Below, in pieces: positions 17,868 to 26,211 of a stretch of DNA of 64,000 bases. The DNA comes from Kiloniellales bacterium (GTDB lineage: Bacteria > Pseudomonadota > Alphaproteobacteria > Kiloniellales > JAKSBE01). The stretch's first letter is position 1, and every line of letters begins with the position of its first letter. The translations under genes and the position numbers were made by a program. Below the pieces are notes generated by a model, which saw only the letters and a list, made by a program, of their open reading frames with translations, was not told the DNA's origin and did no database searches. Location: contig JASJBF010000031.1 in assembly GCA_030066685.1 (NCBI GenBank), positions 124,001 to 188,000 of the forward strand, in the 5' to 3' direction.

Positions 17868-17998
17868 TTCCTCCCCCTTGATGGGGGAGGACAAAGGAGG
17901 GGGTGGCGGCCGATAGGCCGCGAGACGGATGACCGGGGTCGAGCCCTTTACCGACATTACCCCCCCACCCCAACCCTCCCCCACAAGGGGGGAGGGGG
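17868..17998. repeat. G/C-rich palindromic intergenic element between binding-protein and permease genes
   Basis: The left end (from 17869) reads CCTCCCCCTTGATGGGGGAGG, a small hairpin, and the right end contains CCCTCCCCCACAAGGGGGG. The two halves are imperfect reverse complements of each other over about 40 bp on each side, so the whole could fold into one long stem. The remaining parts of the 17797-18109 gap show no gene. It lies inside the operon after the substrate-binding protein gene and may reduce read-through or stabilise upstream mRNA; that role is inference. Confidence 0.65.
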
Positions 17999-18109
17999 CT
18001 TCGGAGCCAAGCCGCGACGAAGGGTGGGGACCTGCAAACCGAGTCATCTGAGCAAGCTCTCGCGCAGGGCGATGGAGGCGGCGCGAGTGCCGCCTCCGGC
18101 CTTCAGGCC

Positions 18110-19552
18110 TCACTTCGGATAGGCGTTGGGCTTGCTGGCCCAGTCGGCATAGGCCGCCTTCTGCTTTTCGACCCCGATCTTCTCGGTCAGGCTGTCCCAC
18201 TGTGCCGCGGTGTCGTCGAGGATCGCCTTGGCATCCTCGCCGGCCCAGAGCCGTGTGATGGACTGGCGCAGGGCCTCCTCGTACTTGTCGATCTGCAGGA
18301 TCGAGAGATCGAGAAGGCCGGTGTCGGCACCTTCGCGCAGGGTCTTGAGGTAGTCCGGCGCGTCCTGCCAGCGCGAGAGGTACTCCTTGTTCGTGAAGTG
18401 CGACTCCCGGAAAGGATCGCGCAGGGCGTAGGGCAGTTGCACCCGCTGAAGGCTGACCTCTTCGCTGTTGAGCCATTGTATGAAGAGGTAGGCGGCCTCC
18501 TTGTTCTTGCTCTTCGAGGAGACCGAGAGCGAGAAGCCGGCGGCGAGCTGCGGCGTGCCGCCGGGCGGCAGCGCATAGCCGACCTTGTCGGCGATTTTCG
18601 ACTTGGGCACCCAGGACAGGGCCTCCTCCTCGACGCCGTAACCGGCGGCCCAGCGGCCGAAGGGCGGCCAGGAGATGGTCATGGCAATGTCGCCGGCCAG
18701 AAAGGAGCTCAGCGCCTCGCCGAAGCCCCAGGACTCGACACCCGGCGGCATGAATTTGTTGTCGTTGCGCATGCCTTCGTAGACCTTGACTCCGATCTCG
18801 TTGTTGATCTGGGCTTTCATGGTCTCGGGATCGAAGAAGCGGCCGCCCTCGACCCGGTAGCGCTCCTCGAAGAGCCAGATGCCGTAGGCGGGACCCCGGA
18901 ACTGGCCGGCGCCGTAGATCTCGGGCGCGTACTTGTCGGTGATGAACTGGCCGATGTCGGCGTATTGCTGCCAGGTCGCCGGTGCGGCCAGGTCGTAGCC
19001 GTACTTCGCCTTGAAGGCGGCCTGGTTCTCGGCGTCCTCGAAGAGGTCCTTGCGGTAGTAGAGGACGAAGAGGTCGCCGTCGTCCGGGAAGCCGTAGATC
19101 TTGCCGTCGACGGTCATCTGGTTGTCGCGGTAGGTCGGCGCGATCTTCTGCAGCTCCTCGCGGAAGCCGTACTTGTCGACATAGGGGTCGAGCTCCTCCA
19201 GCGCACCCGCCTTGACCAGGTCGGGCATCCAGCTCGGGATCACGTTGAGCGCGTCGTAGGCGCCGGTGCCGGCCCGGTGCTCCTGCAGGATCTTGGTGAA
19301 CATCTCGGCGGTCGGCACCTCGATCACCTTGACCTTGATGCCGGTCAGCTCCTCCCACCTCGGGCCGGAGAAGTTCAGCGGGTCCAGCGACTGCAGGCCG
19401 GCTTCCCAAACGATGGAGATCTCGCCTCCGGAATACTGCTTGGCGGCCTCGACTGCGCGCTCGGCGGCGGATTGCGCCCAAGCCGAACTGCCGGCGGAAA
19501 AGATGATCGCCGCCGCGGCGGCGAGCGACAGCAGCGCCCTCGTCCCTGTCAT
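18110..19552 (-). CDS. Extracellular solute-binding protein of sugar ABC transporter
   Basis: A 480-residue family 1-type periplasmic binding protein. A signal peptide covers about residues 1-27 (hydrophobic core then SSAWAQSA). Typical features include TGIKVKVIEVPTAEMFTKI, DALNVIPSWMPDLVKAGALEELD and GDIAMTISWPPFGRW. GGGAGG precedes the ATG. First gene of the seven-gene minus-strand operon and divergent from the FadR-type regulator. It captures the sugar or sugar-acid/lactone in the periplasm; the ligand is not deducible. Confidence 0.92.
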   Translation of the reverse strand: MTGTRALLSLAAAAAIIFSAGSSAWAQSAAERAVEAAKQYSGGEISIVWEAGLQSLDPLNFSGPRWEELTGIKVKVIEVPTAEMFTKILQEHRAGTGAYDALNVIPSWMPDLVKAGALEELDPYVDKYGFREELQKIAPTYRDNQMTVDGKIYGFPDDGDLFVLYYRKDLFEDAENQAAFKAKYGYDLAAPATWQQYADIGQFITDKYAPEIYGAGQFRGPAYGIWLFEERYRVEGGRFFDPETMKAQINNEIGVKVYEGMRNDNKFMPPGVESWGFGEALSSFLAGDIAMTISWPPFGRWAAGYGVEEEALSWVPKSKIADKVGYALPPGGTPQLAAGFSLSVSSKSKNKEAAYLFIQWLNSEEVSLQRVQLPYALRDPFRESHFTNKEYLSRWQDAPDYLKTLREGADTGLLDLSILQIDKYEEALRQSITRLWAGEDAKAILDDTAAQWDSLTEKIGVEKQKAAYADWASKPNAYPK

Positions 19553-19649
19553 GGCTTCCTCCCTGTTGCGCGGCCCGGTTTTCCGGGCTTTCAGGCGGCC
19601 CGCCTGACCCCGGACAGCAAGCCGCCCGGCGCGAGCCGATCATTTTGCT

Positions 19650-19702
19650 TTGACCAACGTGCGAGTCATCATCACGTTGACTCATCATACCAACAGGGTC
19701 AA
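19650..19702. promoter_or_regulatory. Candidate GntR operator region between the sugar operon and its regulator
   Basis: The divergent gap contains a direct repeat, GAGTCATCAT at 19663-19672 and GACTCATCAT at 19679-19688, spaced 16 bp. It is flanked by an inverted pair TTGACC (19650-19655) and GGTCAA (19697-19702). Such symmetry next to a FadR-type gene suggests binding sites controlling both directions. There is no experimental anchor. Confidence 0.4.
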
Positions 19703-19747
19703 TCGGCCGACGGTGGCCGGCGAGGTGAGGGCCAAAGGAAGAAGGTC

Positions 19748-20500
19748 GTGAAGAAGGCAGTGGACATCGCGACGACGGATTTCGCGCCGATCCCGCGCCG
19801 CAAGCTCTACCAGGAGGTCGTCGATCGCCTGGTGGCGCAGATCTCCGGCGGCGCCTTCGCGCCCGGCGATCAGCTGCCCTCGGAGCGCGAGCTGATGAAG
19901 CTTTTCGGCGTCGGCCGGCCGGCGATCCGCGAGGCGCTGCAGACCCTGGACCGCATGGGCATCATCACGGTCTCCCACGGCGAGCGGGCCCGGGTCACGG
20001 CGCCCGACGCCGGAGCGGTCATTGAACAGATCGCGGCGACCGCGCGGCACATGCTGCTGACCTCGCCCCAGACCCTGGACCACCTCAAGGAAGCCCGGCT
20101 GTTCTTCGAGGTCGGCATGGTGCGCATTGCGGCCGTCAAGGCCGAAGAGGCCGACCTCGCGCGCCTGCGCCGTCGCCTCGAGGACCACCGGCAGGCCCTT
20201 CGGGACCTGGACCGCTTTCTCGAGATGGACAAGCGTTTCCACCGCGAGATCGCCGCGATCAGCGGCAACCCGATCTACGCCGCGGTCAGCCAAGCGGTCT
20301 TCGAATGGCTGGAGGAGTTCTACGTCGAACTCGTGCGCCTGCCGGGCGCCGAGCAGATCACCCTGACCGAGCACCAGGCGATCTTCGATGCCATTGCCGC
20401 CCACGATCCCGACGCGGCGGCCGAGGCCATGACCCGGCACCTGACCCGCGCCAACGAGCTCTACCGCCAGTTCGAGTGCAGTCTCGCCAGGAAACCGTAA
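19748..20500 (+). CDS. GntR family regulator, FadR subfamily
   Basis: GTG start at 19748 with ribosome-binding site AAAGGAAG; 250 residues. The winged helix spans about 15-85 (GDQLPSERELMKLFGVGRPAIREALQTLDRMGIITV). The all-helical FCD effector domain has the usual metal-binding histidines in MDKRFHREI, TEHQAI and MTRHLT. Divergent from the sugar-acid ABC operon, which it most likely represses in absence of a sugar-acid inducer. FCD-type regulators typically respond to sugar acids or other small carboxylates, in keeping with the lactonase/aldolase genes. Confidence 0.9.
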   Translation: MKKAVDIATTDFAPIPRRKLYQEVVDRLVAQISGGAFAPGDQLPSERELMKLFGVGRPAIREALQTLDRMGIITVSHGERARVTAPDAGAVIEQIAATARHMLLTSPQTLDHLKEARLFFEVGMVRIAAVKAEEADLARLRRRLEDHRQALRDLDRFLEMDKRFHREIAAISGNPIYAAVSQAVFEWLEEFYVELVRLPGAEQITLTEHQAIFDAIAAHDPDAAAEAMTRHLTRANELYRQFECSLARKP

Positions 20501-20727
20501 GGCGACGCCGACCCCGACCCCTCACTACGGATACGAACCTGCTCTGACGTCGGGCGGGGCAGGATTCAGCGTTCCAAGACCCCTGGCCAAGCGGAAAGGT
20601 TGCGCCTCGCCGCATGGTGAAGTGTTTCTCTTGGCCTCGCTGTTCCATCCCTATATCGTCCATACCTAAAATAAGGGATGGGAACGCTCCGGACAGAAAG
20701 GCTGCGCTTAGTTTATGGGGGGAGTCT

Positions 20728-21579
20728 ATGCTCCGGAGACGTCCGATCGCGATTGCCGTTGCGCTCCTGGCCTTGGTAATTGGCGCAGAGGCGATGGCAC
20801 AAACACCGGGCGGCGGCGACGGCAGTGTCGCGCGGGATGCCGCGGTATCAAATGCCTGGGGCTGGACGCTCGGGCTCGGGGCGGGCATCGCGCCGGACTA
20901 CGAAGGTTCCGAAGACTACGATTTCGTCCCTATCCCGCTCGCCAGGGCGCAGAAGGGCTATCGCTTCGGCCAGTTGCTCGGCCTCAAGGTCGAGTCCAAC
21001 CTCGTCAACCACCCGAACTGGCGGGTCGGGCCGAGCCTGAACTACCGCCAGGGCTACAACGACGTCAGCAATAAGCGGGTCGACAACCTCACGGACCGCG
21101 GGAGCTCTTTCGAGGTCGGCCTGAAGGGTGGCTTCGTCTTCGAGCTTGCGCAGCTCTTCCTGCCGGACCCGACCATCGACCTCTCCCTCGAGTTCCTGCA
21201 CGACGTTTCGAGCGGCCACGAAGGCTGGGTGCTGACGCCGAGCGTCACCTACGGGGCACCGCTGTCCGAAAGCTGGAATCTCTCGCTCGGGGGCGAGGCA
21301 ACCTACGCCTCCGGCAACTACATGAGCCACTACTTCAGCGTCAACGCCTCGGAAGCCGCGGGCAGCGGACTGGACAACGAGGACGCGGACGCCGACTTCA
21401 AGGACGTCGCCTTCAATGTCGGGCTCAACTACGAGATAACCGAGCGCTGGGGCCTCAACATCCTCGGTCAGTACAAGCGCATGCTCGGCGATGCCTCCGA
21501 CAGTCCGGTGGTCGACGACGAAGGCGAGGACAACCAGTTTTTCGGCGGCGTCATCGTGTCATTCAGCTGGGGTGGTTAG
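20728..21579 (+). CDS. MipA/OmpV family outer-membrane protein
   Basis: A 283-residue outer-membrane beta-barrel with signal peptide MLRRRPIAIAVALLALVIG then AEAMAQ. Features of the MipA/OmpV family are APDYEGSEDYDFVPIPLARAQ, PNWRVGPSLNYRQGYND and a C-terminal strand ending FFGGVIVSFSWGG with aromatic/Gly termination. The start at 20728 has GGGGGGAG upstream; an earlier ATG at 20614 would give an unlikely leader. Members act as scaffolds for murein enzymes or as adhesin/porin-like proteins. Monocistronic. Confidence 0.85.
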   Translation: MLRRRPIAIAVALLALVIGAEAMAQTPGGGDGSVARDAAVSNAWGWTLGLGAGIAPDYEGSEDYDFVPIPLARAQKGYRFGQLLGLKVESNLVNHPNWRVGPSLNYRQGYNDVSNKRVDNLTDRGSSFEVGLKGGFVFELAQLFLPDPTIDLSLEFLHDVSSGHEGWVLTPSVTYGAPLSESWNLSLGGEATYASGNYMSHYFSVNASEAAGSGLDNEDADADFKDVAFNVGLNYEITERWGLNILGQYKRMLGDASDSPVVDDEGEDNQFFGGVIVSFSWGG

Positions 21580-21630
21580 TGACGACGGCCAGACGCCGAG
21601 CGCCCTCGGGCCTTCGGACGCCGGGAGTCC

Positions 21631-21924
21631 TCAGGATCCCCGGTCGTCGCTCACGACGCAGTCGTAGATATAGAGCGTGACCGCCCGCTGCTTCATGGCC
21701 GAGTAGGTGTTCAACTGGGCGCGCCGGCCATAGGTGGCGCAATGCCGCCGAGCGTAGCTCTCAGCGCCGCGCAGGCTGCCGGCCCGCAAGGTCACGGATT
21801 TGCGGCCGCCGGCGACGACCTTGGGTTCTTCGAAGGGCTCGATGAAGCCGCATCCGACGAGGAGCACCGCGGCCGCGAGAAGGAGAAGGCCCGCGGGTAA
21901 GACTGCAGCGACCCTCAAGGCCAT
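21631..21924 (-). CDS. Small hypothetical lipoprotein
   Basis: A 97-residue protein with a long hydrophobic N-terminus ending in LLVGC, a credible lipobox with the Cys near residue 24. The rest is short and basic with two further cysteines (HCATYG, YDCVVS). ATG 21924 was chosen because it puts the signal at the N-terminus; a start at 22014 would add 30 residues in front of it. No family recognised. Convergent with the MipA gene. Confidence 0.55.
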   Translation of the reverse strand: MALRVAAVLPAGLLLLAAAVLLVGCGFIEPFEEPKVVAGGRKSVTLRAGSLRGAESYARRHCATYGRRAQLNTYSAMKQRAVTLYIYDCVVSDDRGS

Positions 21925-22483
21925 CGCCTTGGCAGATGAGCCCGACGCACCACTGTCAACTCTCCAAGAATCGATCCCGGACCAAAGTCTCGTCGGAAAG
22001 AGACGATTTGACAATTGTACAGCTGTCGATCGCCGGCGCCGAACCGTTCCGCCTGCCGTCGGGCCTTCGCGACCCTTTGGCCCGCTCCTGTTTTTTGCGC
22101 CATGGAAGGGAAATGGCCATGCTCTGCGGTCTCTCGCTGGCGGCCTGGATCGACGGCTTAACGTCGCGCGAGCCGGACGGCGACCTGCCGGCTTGATCAG
22201 CTTTGGATGCCCTCGGAAGACTGCTGCATTCTTAGGTATAATGATATACGCTATTGTTCGTAGGCTTGCCCTCCTCCGCTGAGCTTGGCGTTGGTGTCAA
22301 GCAGGCACCGGCCGAGTGTTCAGACTGGGCGCCTTCAGAAAATGCGGACATAGACAGGCAGTCGGCTCCGGTTCGATGAGACGGCGCGCGATGCCGACCT
22401 CGCTCAAACATTGTCGACCTGTGCCGATCGATTTGCTCGGCCGATGAACCCGTGGGCCAGATTGCCGCAACGGGAGAGGAACT
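21925..22483. other. 559-bp gap upstream of the large secreted protein gene
   Basis: No supported gene. The segment is clearly less GC-rich than its surroundings, particularly 21990-22030 and 22230-22260, and presumably holds the divergent promoters of the lipoprotein and the 724-residue protein. Short open frames in it have no start signals or recognisable motifs. Confidence 0.45.
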
Positions 22484-24658
22484 ATGATTGCTCTAAGGTC
22501 TTGCTTGCGAAGCTTTGCAGCAGCGTATGCCGCAGCTTTGATTTCAATTGTCCCGGCAGCGAATGCGTTGGCTGATGTTATCATTGAAAACGGGCTGATT
22601 TTTCGGGAGTTTCGTGTCAATCCCCCCTTGAACTTCACTCAAGGACCCGACCTGCTGGTTCTCAGGGCCGATGTCAGGGACAGTGATACGGGCCAACGGC
22701 CCGCCGGGGCTATCGCAAGTGTGAGGAACCTCGAAACGGGGGAGAGCTTCACCATGCTCAGAGGCGGGTCGGTGAGGTTCTTCCGGCTCGTCCCCTACAA
22801 GACTGATAGGGCGGAAGGCACTTGGGTCGTCGAGGTGAGCAGCGACGTCGGCTCGGCGGCGGCCTTGCTGCCTCGATTTGGGATCGGACCGGGAACCGGG
22901 AGCATTCCAGGTGTGAGCGGCCTGACGGCAACATCAGGCTCGCAGCCGACCTTGACCTGGACGCTTCCCGCAGATCTTCCCCTGCTCAATGACGGCAACA
23001 TCGATCGGATCCGCCTGCGCCTCAATGACTCCAATTCGGTGCGGATCCTTGACGAGGCCGTCGATGACTCGTCACTCACGACCACTTCGGCAACAGTGGC
23101 GCCGGGTGTGATCACGCACAACGGAGCCTTCGTTAGCGAGGTGTTGATTGAAGGTTTCGCGCCCTACGACCGTTCAATCGCTTACGAGACATTCGTGGTC
23201 GAGGAAGACTTGACCGGTGGCGTCGGTGTCGATGGTAACGCCTTCTTGCTTCAGGACAACCGAGAGGAAAACAGTGTTCGGTTTCAGGCCGGCCAACGTC
23301 TCAGTGTGTCGGCGAACCTCTTTCCTTCCGACAACACCTTTGCCTACGCGGAAAACGACGGAGTCATCATTCCATTGTCTCAAGTCCGTGAAGCCGATCG
23401 GAGTTTTGAGTTTGCAGCCAGCGTCGCCGTGCAGCCCAGCCTGACCGATCCCTGGTCTGTCGTTCTTTGGAATGGGGGTGAGCGGAGGTCTTTGAGCAGC
23501 AACAACGTCGGGATTCTCGACTTTCTTCCCTTTGTCCGTGAAGTTCGGATGATCCCCGACTTTCTCACGCCCACCTTCGAGTGGGAGCTCCCGACAGGCA
23601 ATACAGTGCCCTTCGACGCCGTGCAGATCGGTCTTTTCGACGACGTGACCGACGAGCGTCTCAGCGTTTTTGGCTCCAACCAGGACGAGCTTTTTGCGAC
23701 GCTGCCCGCGGGCACCATCAGCTACAAGTTTGATCCAGGGCAACTTGAGGAAGGCCGGAAGTACGCTGTGAGGGTGCTCTTGACCGACTTCGACTCATCT
23801 GGATTCACCGTCAACCGCTCGCTCTCCTTCTTCAACTTCACGCCGGTTTTGGAGGCGTCGAACGAGCCGCTCTACCTGCCGAACGAAGACGAGAGCGGCA
23901 GGTTCTCCTTCGACTTCGATGTGACGGCGACGGACTCCTTCACCACGGCGGTGCCCGCCAATACGAAACCGCCGATTGCGGTGGGCTACGAGTACGCCGT
24001 CGGCGAGGGCGATCCGAATTTCGCCTCGGTCACGCTGCCCCCGGAGGGCGGGGAAAGCTACGACGTCGTTCCCTTCGACGACGCCGGGAATTCGCTTCCC
24101 ACCGAGCCGCTCGCGGCGAATGAGCGTTTGGACTTCACGATGGAAGTTGACCCCGCCGGTGTCGAGCGCTTTGTCGTCCTGGGCGTCGATGAGCCGGATG
24201 GGCAAGGCCAGGGAGACGCGACTCTGTTCGAAACGACCCTGAGCTTCACCCAGGACGGCCAATTCACGGGGACCATCATTCCGATAACGGTGTCTGCTAC
24301 GACGACGGTCCAGCTGGTCGAAGCCCTGCAGAACGATCTGGACGCCTTGGTGGACGGCGGCGAACTCGACGAGGAGGAGGGCAAGAAACTAACGCGCATC
24401 CTGGATCTATTCCTGGTCGCCTTTGCCCGGGACCGGATCGAAAAGGGCTGTCGGCTGCTCGACCGCTTTGTCGGTCGCGTCGAGGACCTTGTTGAGGACG
24501 GCGAGCTGAGCCCGGAGGATGGAAACCCGGTTCCGCTGGTCCAGCAGGCAGAGGCGGTCCGGAGCAGCCTCGGTCCGGGCGCTTGCGATGCCGGACCTGG
24601 GGGCGAGGATGATGACGATGACGATGACGATGACGGCGACGGCGATGACGACGATTGA
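22484..24658 (+). CDS. Large secreted protein of unknown function with poly-Asp C-terminal tail, 724 aa
   Basis: Signal peptide at residues 1-30 (SFAAAYAAALISIVPAANALA). Ribosome-binding site GGGAGAGGAAC precedes the ATG. The body (about 31-600) is beta-rich and looks like repeated immunoglobulin-like or fibronectin-like modules (PTLTWTLPADLPLLNDG and PTFEWELPTGNTVPFDA occur at equivalent places). Residues about 607-705 are helical (LDALVDGGELDEEEGKK, KGCRLLDRFVGRVEDLV, DGELSPEDG) and resemble the FIMAH-type C-terminal domain of exported proteins. The end is almost pure Asp/Gly, encoded by a GATGAC repeat. Probably surface or extracellular; an acidic tail could bind calcium. Base composition is lower in GC than its neighbours. 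No function can be assigned. Confidence 0.75.
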   Translation: MIALRSCLRSFAAAYAAALISIVPAANALADVIIENGLIFREFRVNPPLNFTQGPDLLVLRADVRDSDTGQRPAGAIASVRNLETGESFTMLRGGSVRFFRLVPYKTDRAEGTWVVEVSSDVGSAAALLPRFGIGPGTGSIPGVSGLTATSGSQPTLTWTLPADLPLLNDGNIDRIRLRLNDSNSVRILDEAVDDSSLTTTSATVAPGVITHNGAFVSEVLIEGFAPYDRSIAYETFVVEEDLTGGVGVDGNAFLLQDNREENSVRFQAGQRLSVSANLFPSDNTFAYAENDGVIIPLSQVREADRSFEFAASVAVQPSLTDPWSVVLWNGGERRSLSSNNVGILDFLPFVREVRMIPDFLTPTFEWELPTGNTVPFDAVQIGLFDDVTDERLSVFGSNQDELFATLPAGTISYKFDPGQLEEGRKYAVRVLLTDFDSSGFTVNRSLSFFNFTPVLEASNEPLYLPNEDESGRFSFDFDVTATDSFTTAVPANTKPPIAVGYEYAVGEGDPNFASVTLPPEGGESYDVVPFDDAGNSLPTEPLAANERLDFTMEVDPAGVERFVVLGVDEPDGQGQGDATLFETTLSFTQDGQFTGTIIPITVSATTTVQLVEALQNDLDALVDGGELDEEEGKKLTRILDLFLVAFARDRIEKGCRLLDRFVGRVEDLVEDGELSPEDGNPVPLVQQAEAVRSSLGPGACDAGPGGEDDDDDDDDDGDGDDDD

Positions 24659-24749
24659 GGCTTGAAACGCGTCTCGTCTCGTTCGCCGACCGTTGTCCGG
24701 GGTCCAAGGCCGCCTTCCGGGCTGATGTCGGACGCGGCCCGTCACCGCC

Positions 24750-24815
24750 TCATACCAGGCCCTTGACCCCGTCGATGAAGTGGCGGGCGCCGAGGTCGGC
24801 GTCTACGACTTCATG
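24750..24815 (-). pseudogene. Remnant of a TetR-family regulator C-terminus
   Basis: Minus-strand translation ends ADLGARHFIDGVKGLV, nearly identical to the end of the TetR regulator 0.6 kb away (ADLATRLFINGVKGLA). At DNA level 24755-24802 and 25393-25440 match at 41 of 48 positions. The upstream FRDGHEV also aligns with FRKDGPL of the intact protein. No intact reading frame for the rest of a regulator is present, so this looks like a decayed duplicate or leftover of a recombination. The rest of the gap 24659-24981 shows no gene. Confidence 0.55.
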
Positions 24816-24981
24816 GCCATCCCGGAAGGCTTGGAGATCCTGCGCGGCCTCGACCCTTGCCCCGTCGACGCCCGCGGCCGGCAACTCCGGCTCCGACCGC
24901 ATCGCGACGGCCATTCCATCCCCGCCGAATGGGTCGCCACGGGCCATGACTGGATGCTGAGCTTCCCGGAGCGAGTCCGGG

Positions 24982-25269
24982 TCAATCGGAGCTCTCTTCG
25001 GCTGCGGCCGCTTCGCCCTGTTTCTCCGCCGCCTTGGCCTTCTCTCCGCAGTCGGCCGAGCGCGTCTTGTCAGCGCGCAGTTCCAGCGGCACCTTGCAGT
25101 CGTTCACCCGCTGCGGGTCAAAGGCCTTGCCCGCTTGGCGCTCCTTGGCTGTCTTGGGCGGAGGCGCGGAAGCGCCGGCCTCCTCTGCAACCACTGGTTC
25201 TTCAGGAGGACCAGCCAATATGAGCGCCGCGAGGAGAAGGCTTCCATAGGTCCCGAGCCGTCGCTTCAT
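24982..25269 (-). CDS. Small exported protein of unknown function
   Basis: A 95-residue product starting MKRRLGTYGSLLLAALILAG, an N-terminal export signal, followed by a low-complexity Ala/Pro/Glu/Lys-rich segment with two cysteines (NDCKVPLEL, SADCGEKAK). An upstream ATG at 25299 would add ten residues; 25269 gives the better signal peptide. No known family. Lies between the TetR remnant and the intact TetR gene. Confidence 0.5.
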   Translation of the reverse strand: MKRRLGTYGSLLLAALILAGPPEEPVVAEEAGASAPPPKTAKERQAGKAFDPQRVNDCKVPLELRADKTRSADCGEKAKAAEKQGEAAAAEESSD

Positions 25270-25387
25270 AGTGTCCACCGCCGATGCCGGCGACTTCACC
25301 CCTTCACAAGTGCGGCGCCAGTTGTCATGTGCTTACGATCTCAGACCAGCCATCTTAAGTCTGTTTGGCGATCCGCAATAGCTTGCC

Positions 25388-25984
25388 CTATGCCAATCCC
25401 TTCACCCCGTTGATGAAGAGGCGGGTGGCGAGGTCGGCGTAGTCTTCGAGGCCGAGCGGGCCGTCCTTGCGGAACCAGGTGAAGTGCCAGTTGAGCATGC
25501 CGAGCAGGGACATGGTCACCGGCTTGATCAGGCTTGGTTCCTTGCCGAGTGCGGGATTGAGGGCAGCCACCGCGGCGGCGAAGACCGCGACGATCTCGCG
25601 CTCCAGGGCACGGATCCGACCCTGCTGCGCGGGCGCCAGGACGCCGAGCTCGCTGAGCAGGACCTTGTGCTTGGCGTCGGAGTCCCGATAGGCCTCGAGC
25701 AGGGCGAAGACCAGGGCGCGGAGGCGGGCCTCGGGGTCCGGGCCGGGCCGGTCGGCGGCCTGCACGGCGTCGCGCAGCATGCGGATGTGGTCGTGCAGGA
25801 TGTCGAAGAGGATCGCCTCCTTGCTCTCGTAGTAGTGATAGATCCAGGCCTTGGAGGCGTTGCACTCGCGCGACAGGGTCGAGATCGAGGTCCGGGCGAA
25901 GCCGTGGCGGGCGAAGAGCCCGGCGGCCCGGTCCAGGATTTCCTGCCGGCGCTCGTCGTAGGCTTCGGAGCGGACCCGCGCCAT
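25388..25984 (-). CDS. paaR: TetR family regulator, PaaR-like (phenylacetate)
   Basis: A 198-residue TetR protein. The DNA-binding domain covers residues about 8-60 (ILDRAAGLFARHGFARTSISTLSRECNASKAWIYHYYESKEAIL), followed by a helical ligand domain (NWHFTWFRKDGPLGLEDYAD). It sits downstream of paaK in the same orientation at the edge of the paa cluster, so it is probably the phenylacetyl-CoA-responsive repressor. The 14-bp palindrome between paaG and paaN is the probable target. The gene symbol follows context, not biochemical proof. Confidence 0.8.
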   Translation of the reverse strand: MARVRSEAYDERRQEILDRAAGLFARHGFARTSISTLSRECNASKAWIYHYYESKEAILFDILHDHIRMLRDAVQAADRPGPDPEARLRALVFALLEAYRDSDAKHKVLLSELGVLAPAQQGRIRALEREIVAVFAAAVAALNPALGKEPSLIKPVTMSLLGMLNWHFTWFRKDGPLGLEDYADLATRLFINGVKGLA

Positions 25985-26030
25985 GGGCTAGCGTGCCTCA
26001 GCGGCAGTGGAGTGCCGAAGGTGGCGAGGG

Positions 26031-26178
26031 CGGTGTTCCCCCCTCACCCGGCGAGGGCTTCGCCCCTGCCACCCTCTCCCTCCAGGGGAGAGGGTGTTAG
26101 GCGCGGAGCCGCGTCGACGCCAACCCTCTCCCGGGGGAGAGGGTGGCCGCGTAGCGGCCGGGTGAGGGGGGAACACCG
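26031..26178. repeat. 148-bp palindromic intergenic element with 22-bp perfect terminal inverted repeats
   Basis: The ends, 26031-26052 and 26157-26178, are exact reverse complements (left end CGGTGTTCCCCCCTCACCCG). Internally there is a second pair, CACCCTCTCCC and GGGAGAGGGTG, and further small stems. No open frame. It lies between paaK and the TetR gene. Form is that of a short nonautonomous palindromic element (MITE- or REP-like) of alphaproteobacterial intergenic DNA; there is no obvious target-site duplication. Confidence 0.75.
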
Positions 26179-26211
26179 GCGTAGTGTCATAAAGTTGAGC
26201 TTCTCGTGTCA

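Noticed and set aside
24601-24656. Repeated GATGAC considered as a CRISPR or microsatellite array
   Set aside because: It is in frame with the secreted protein, unspaced, and encodes its Asp tail.
26031-26178. Element considered as a CRISPR repeat or tRNA-like structure
   Set aside because: Only one palindrome, no regular spacers, no cloverleaf or CCA end.
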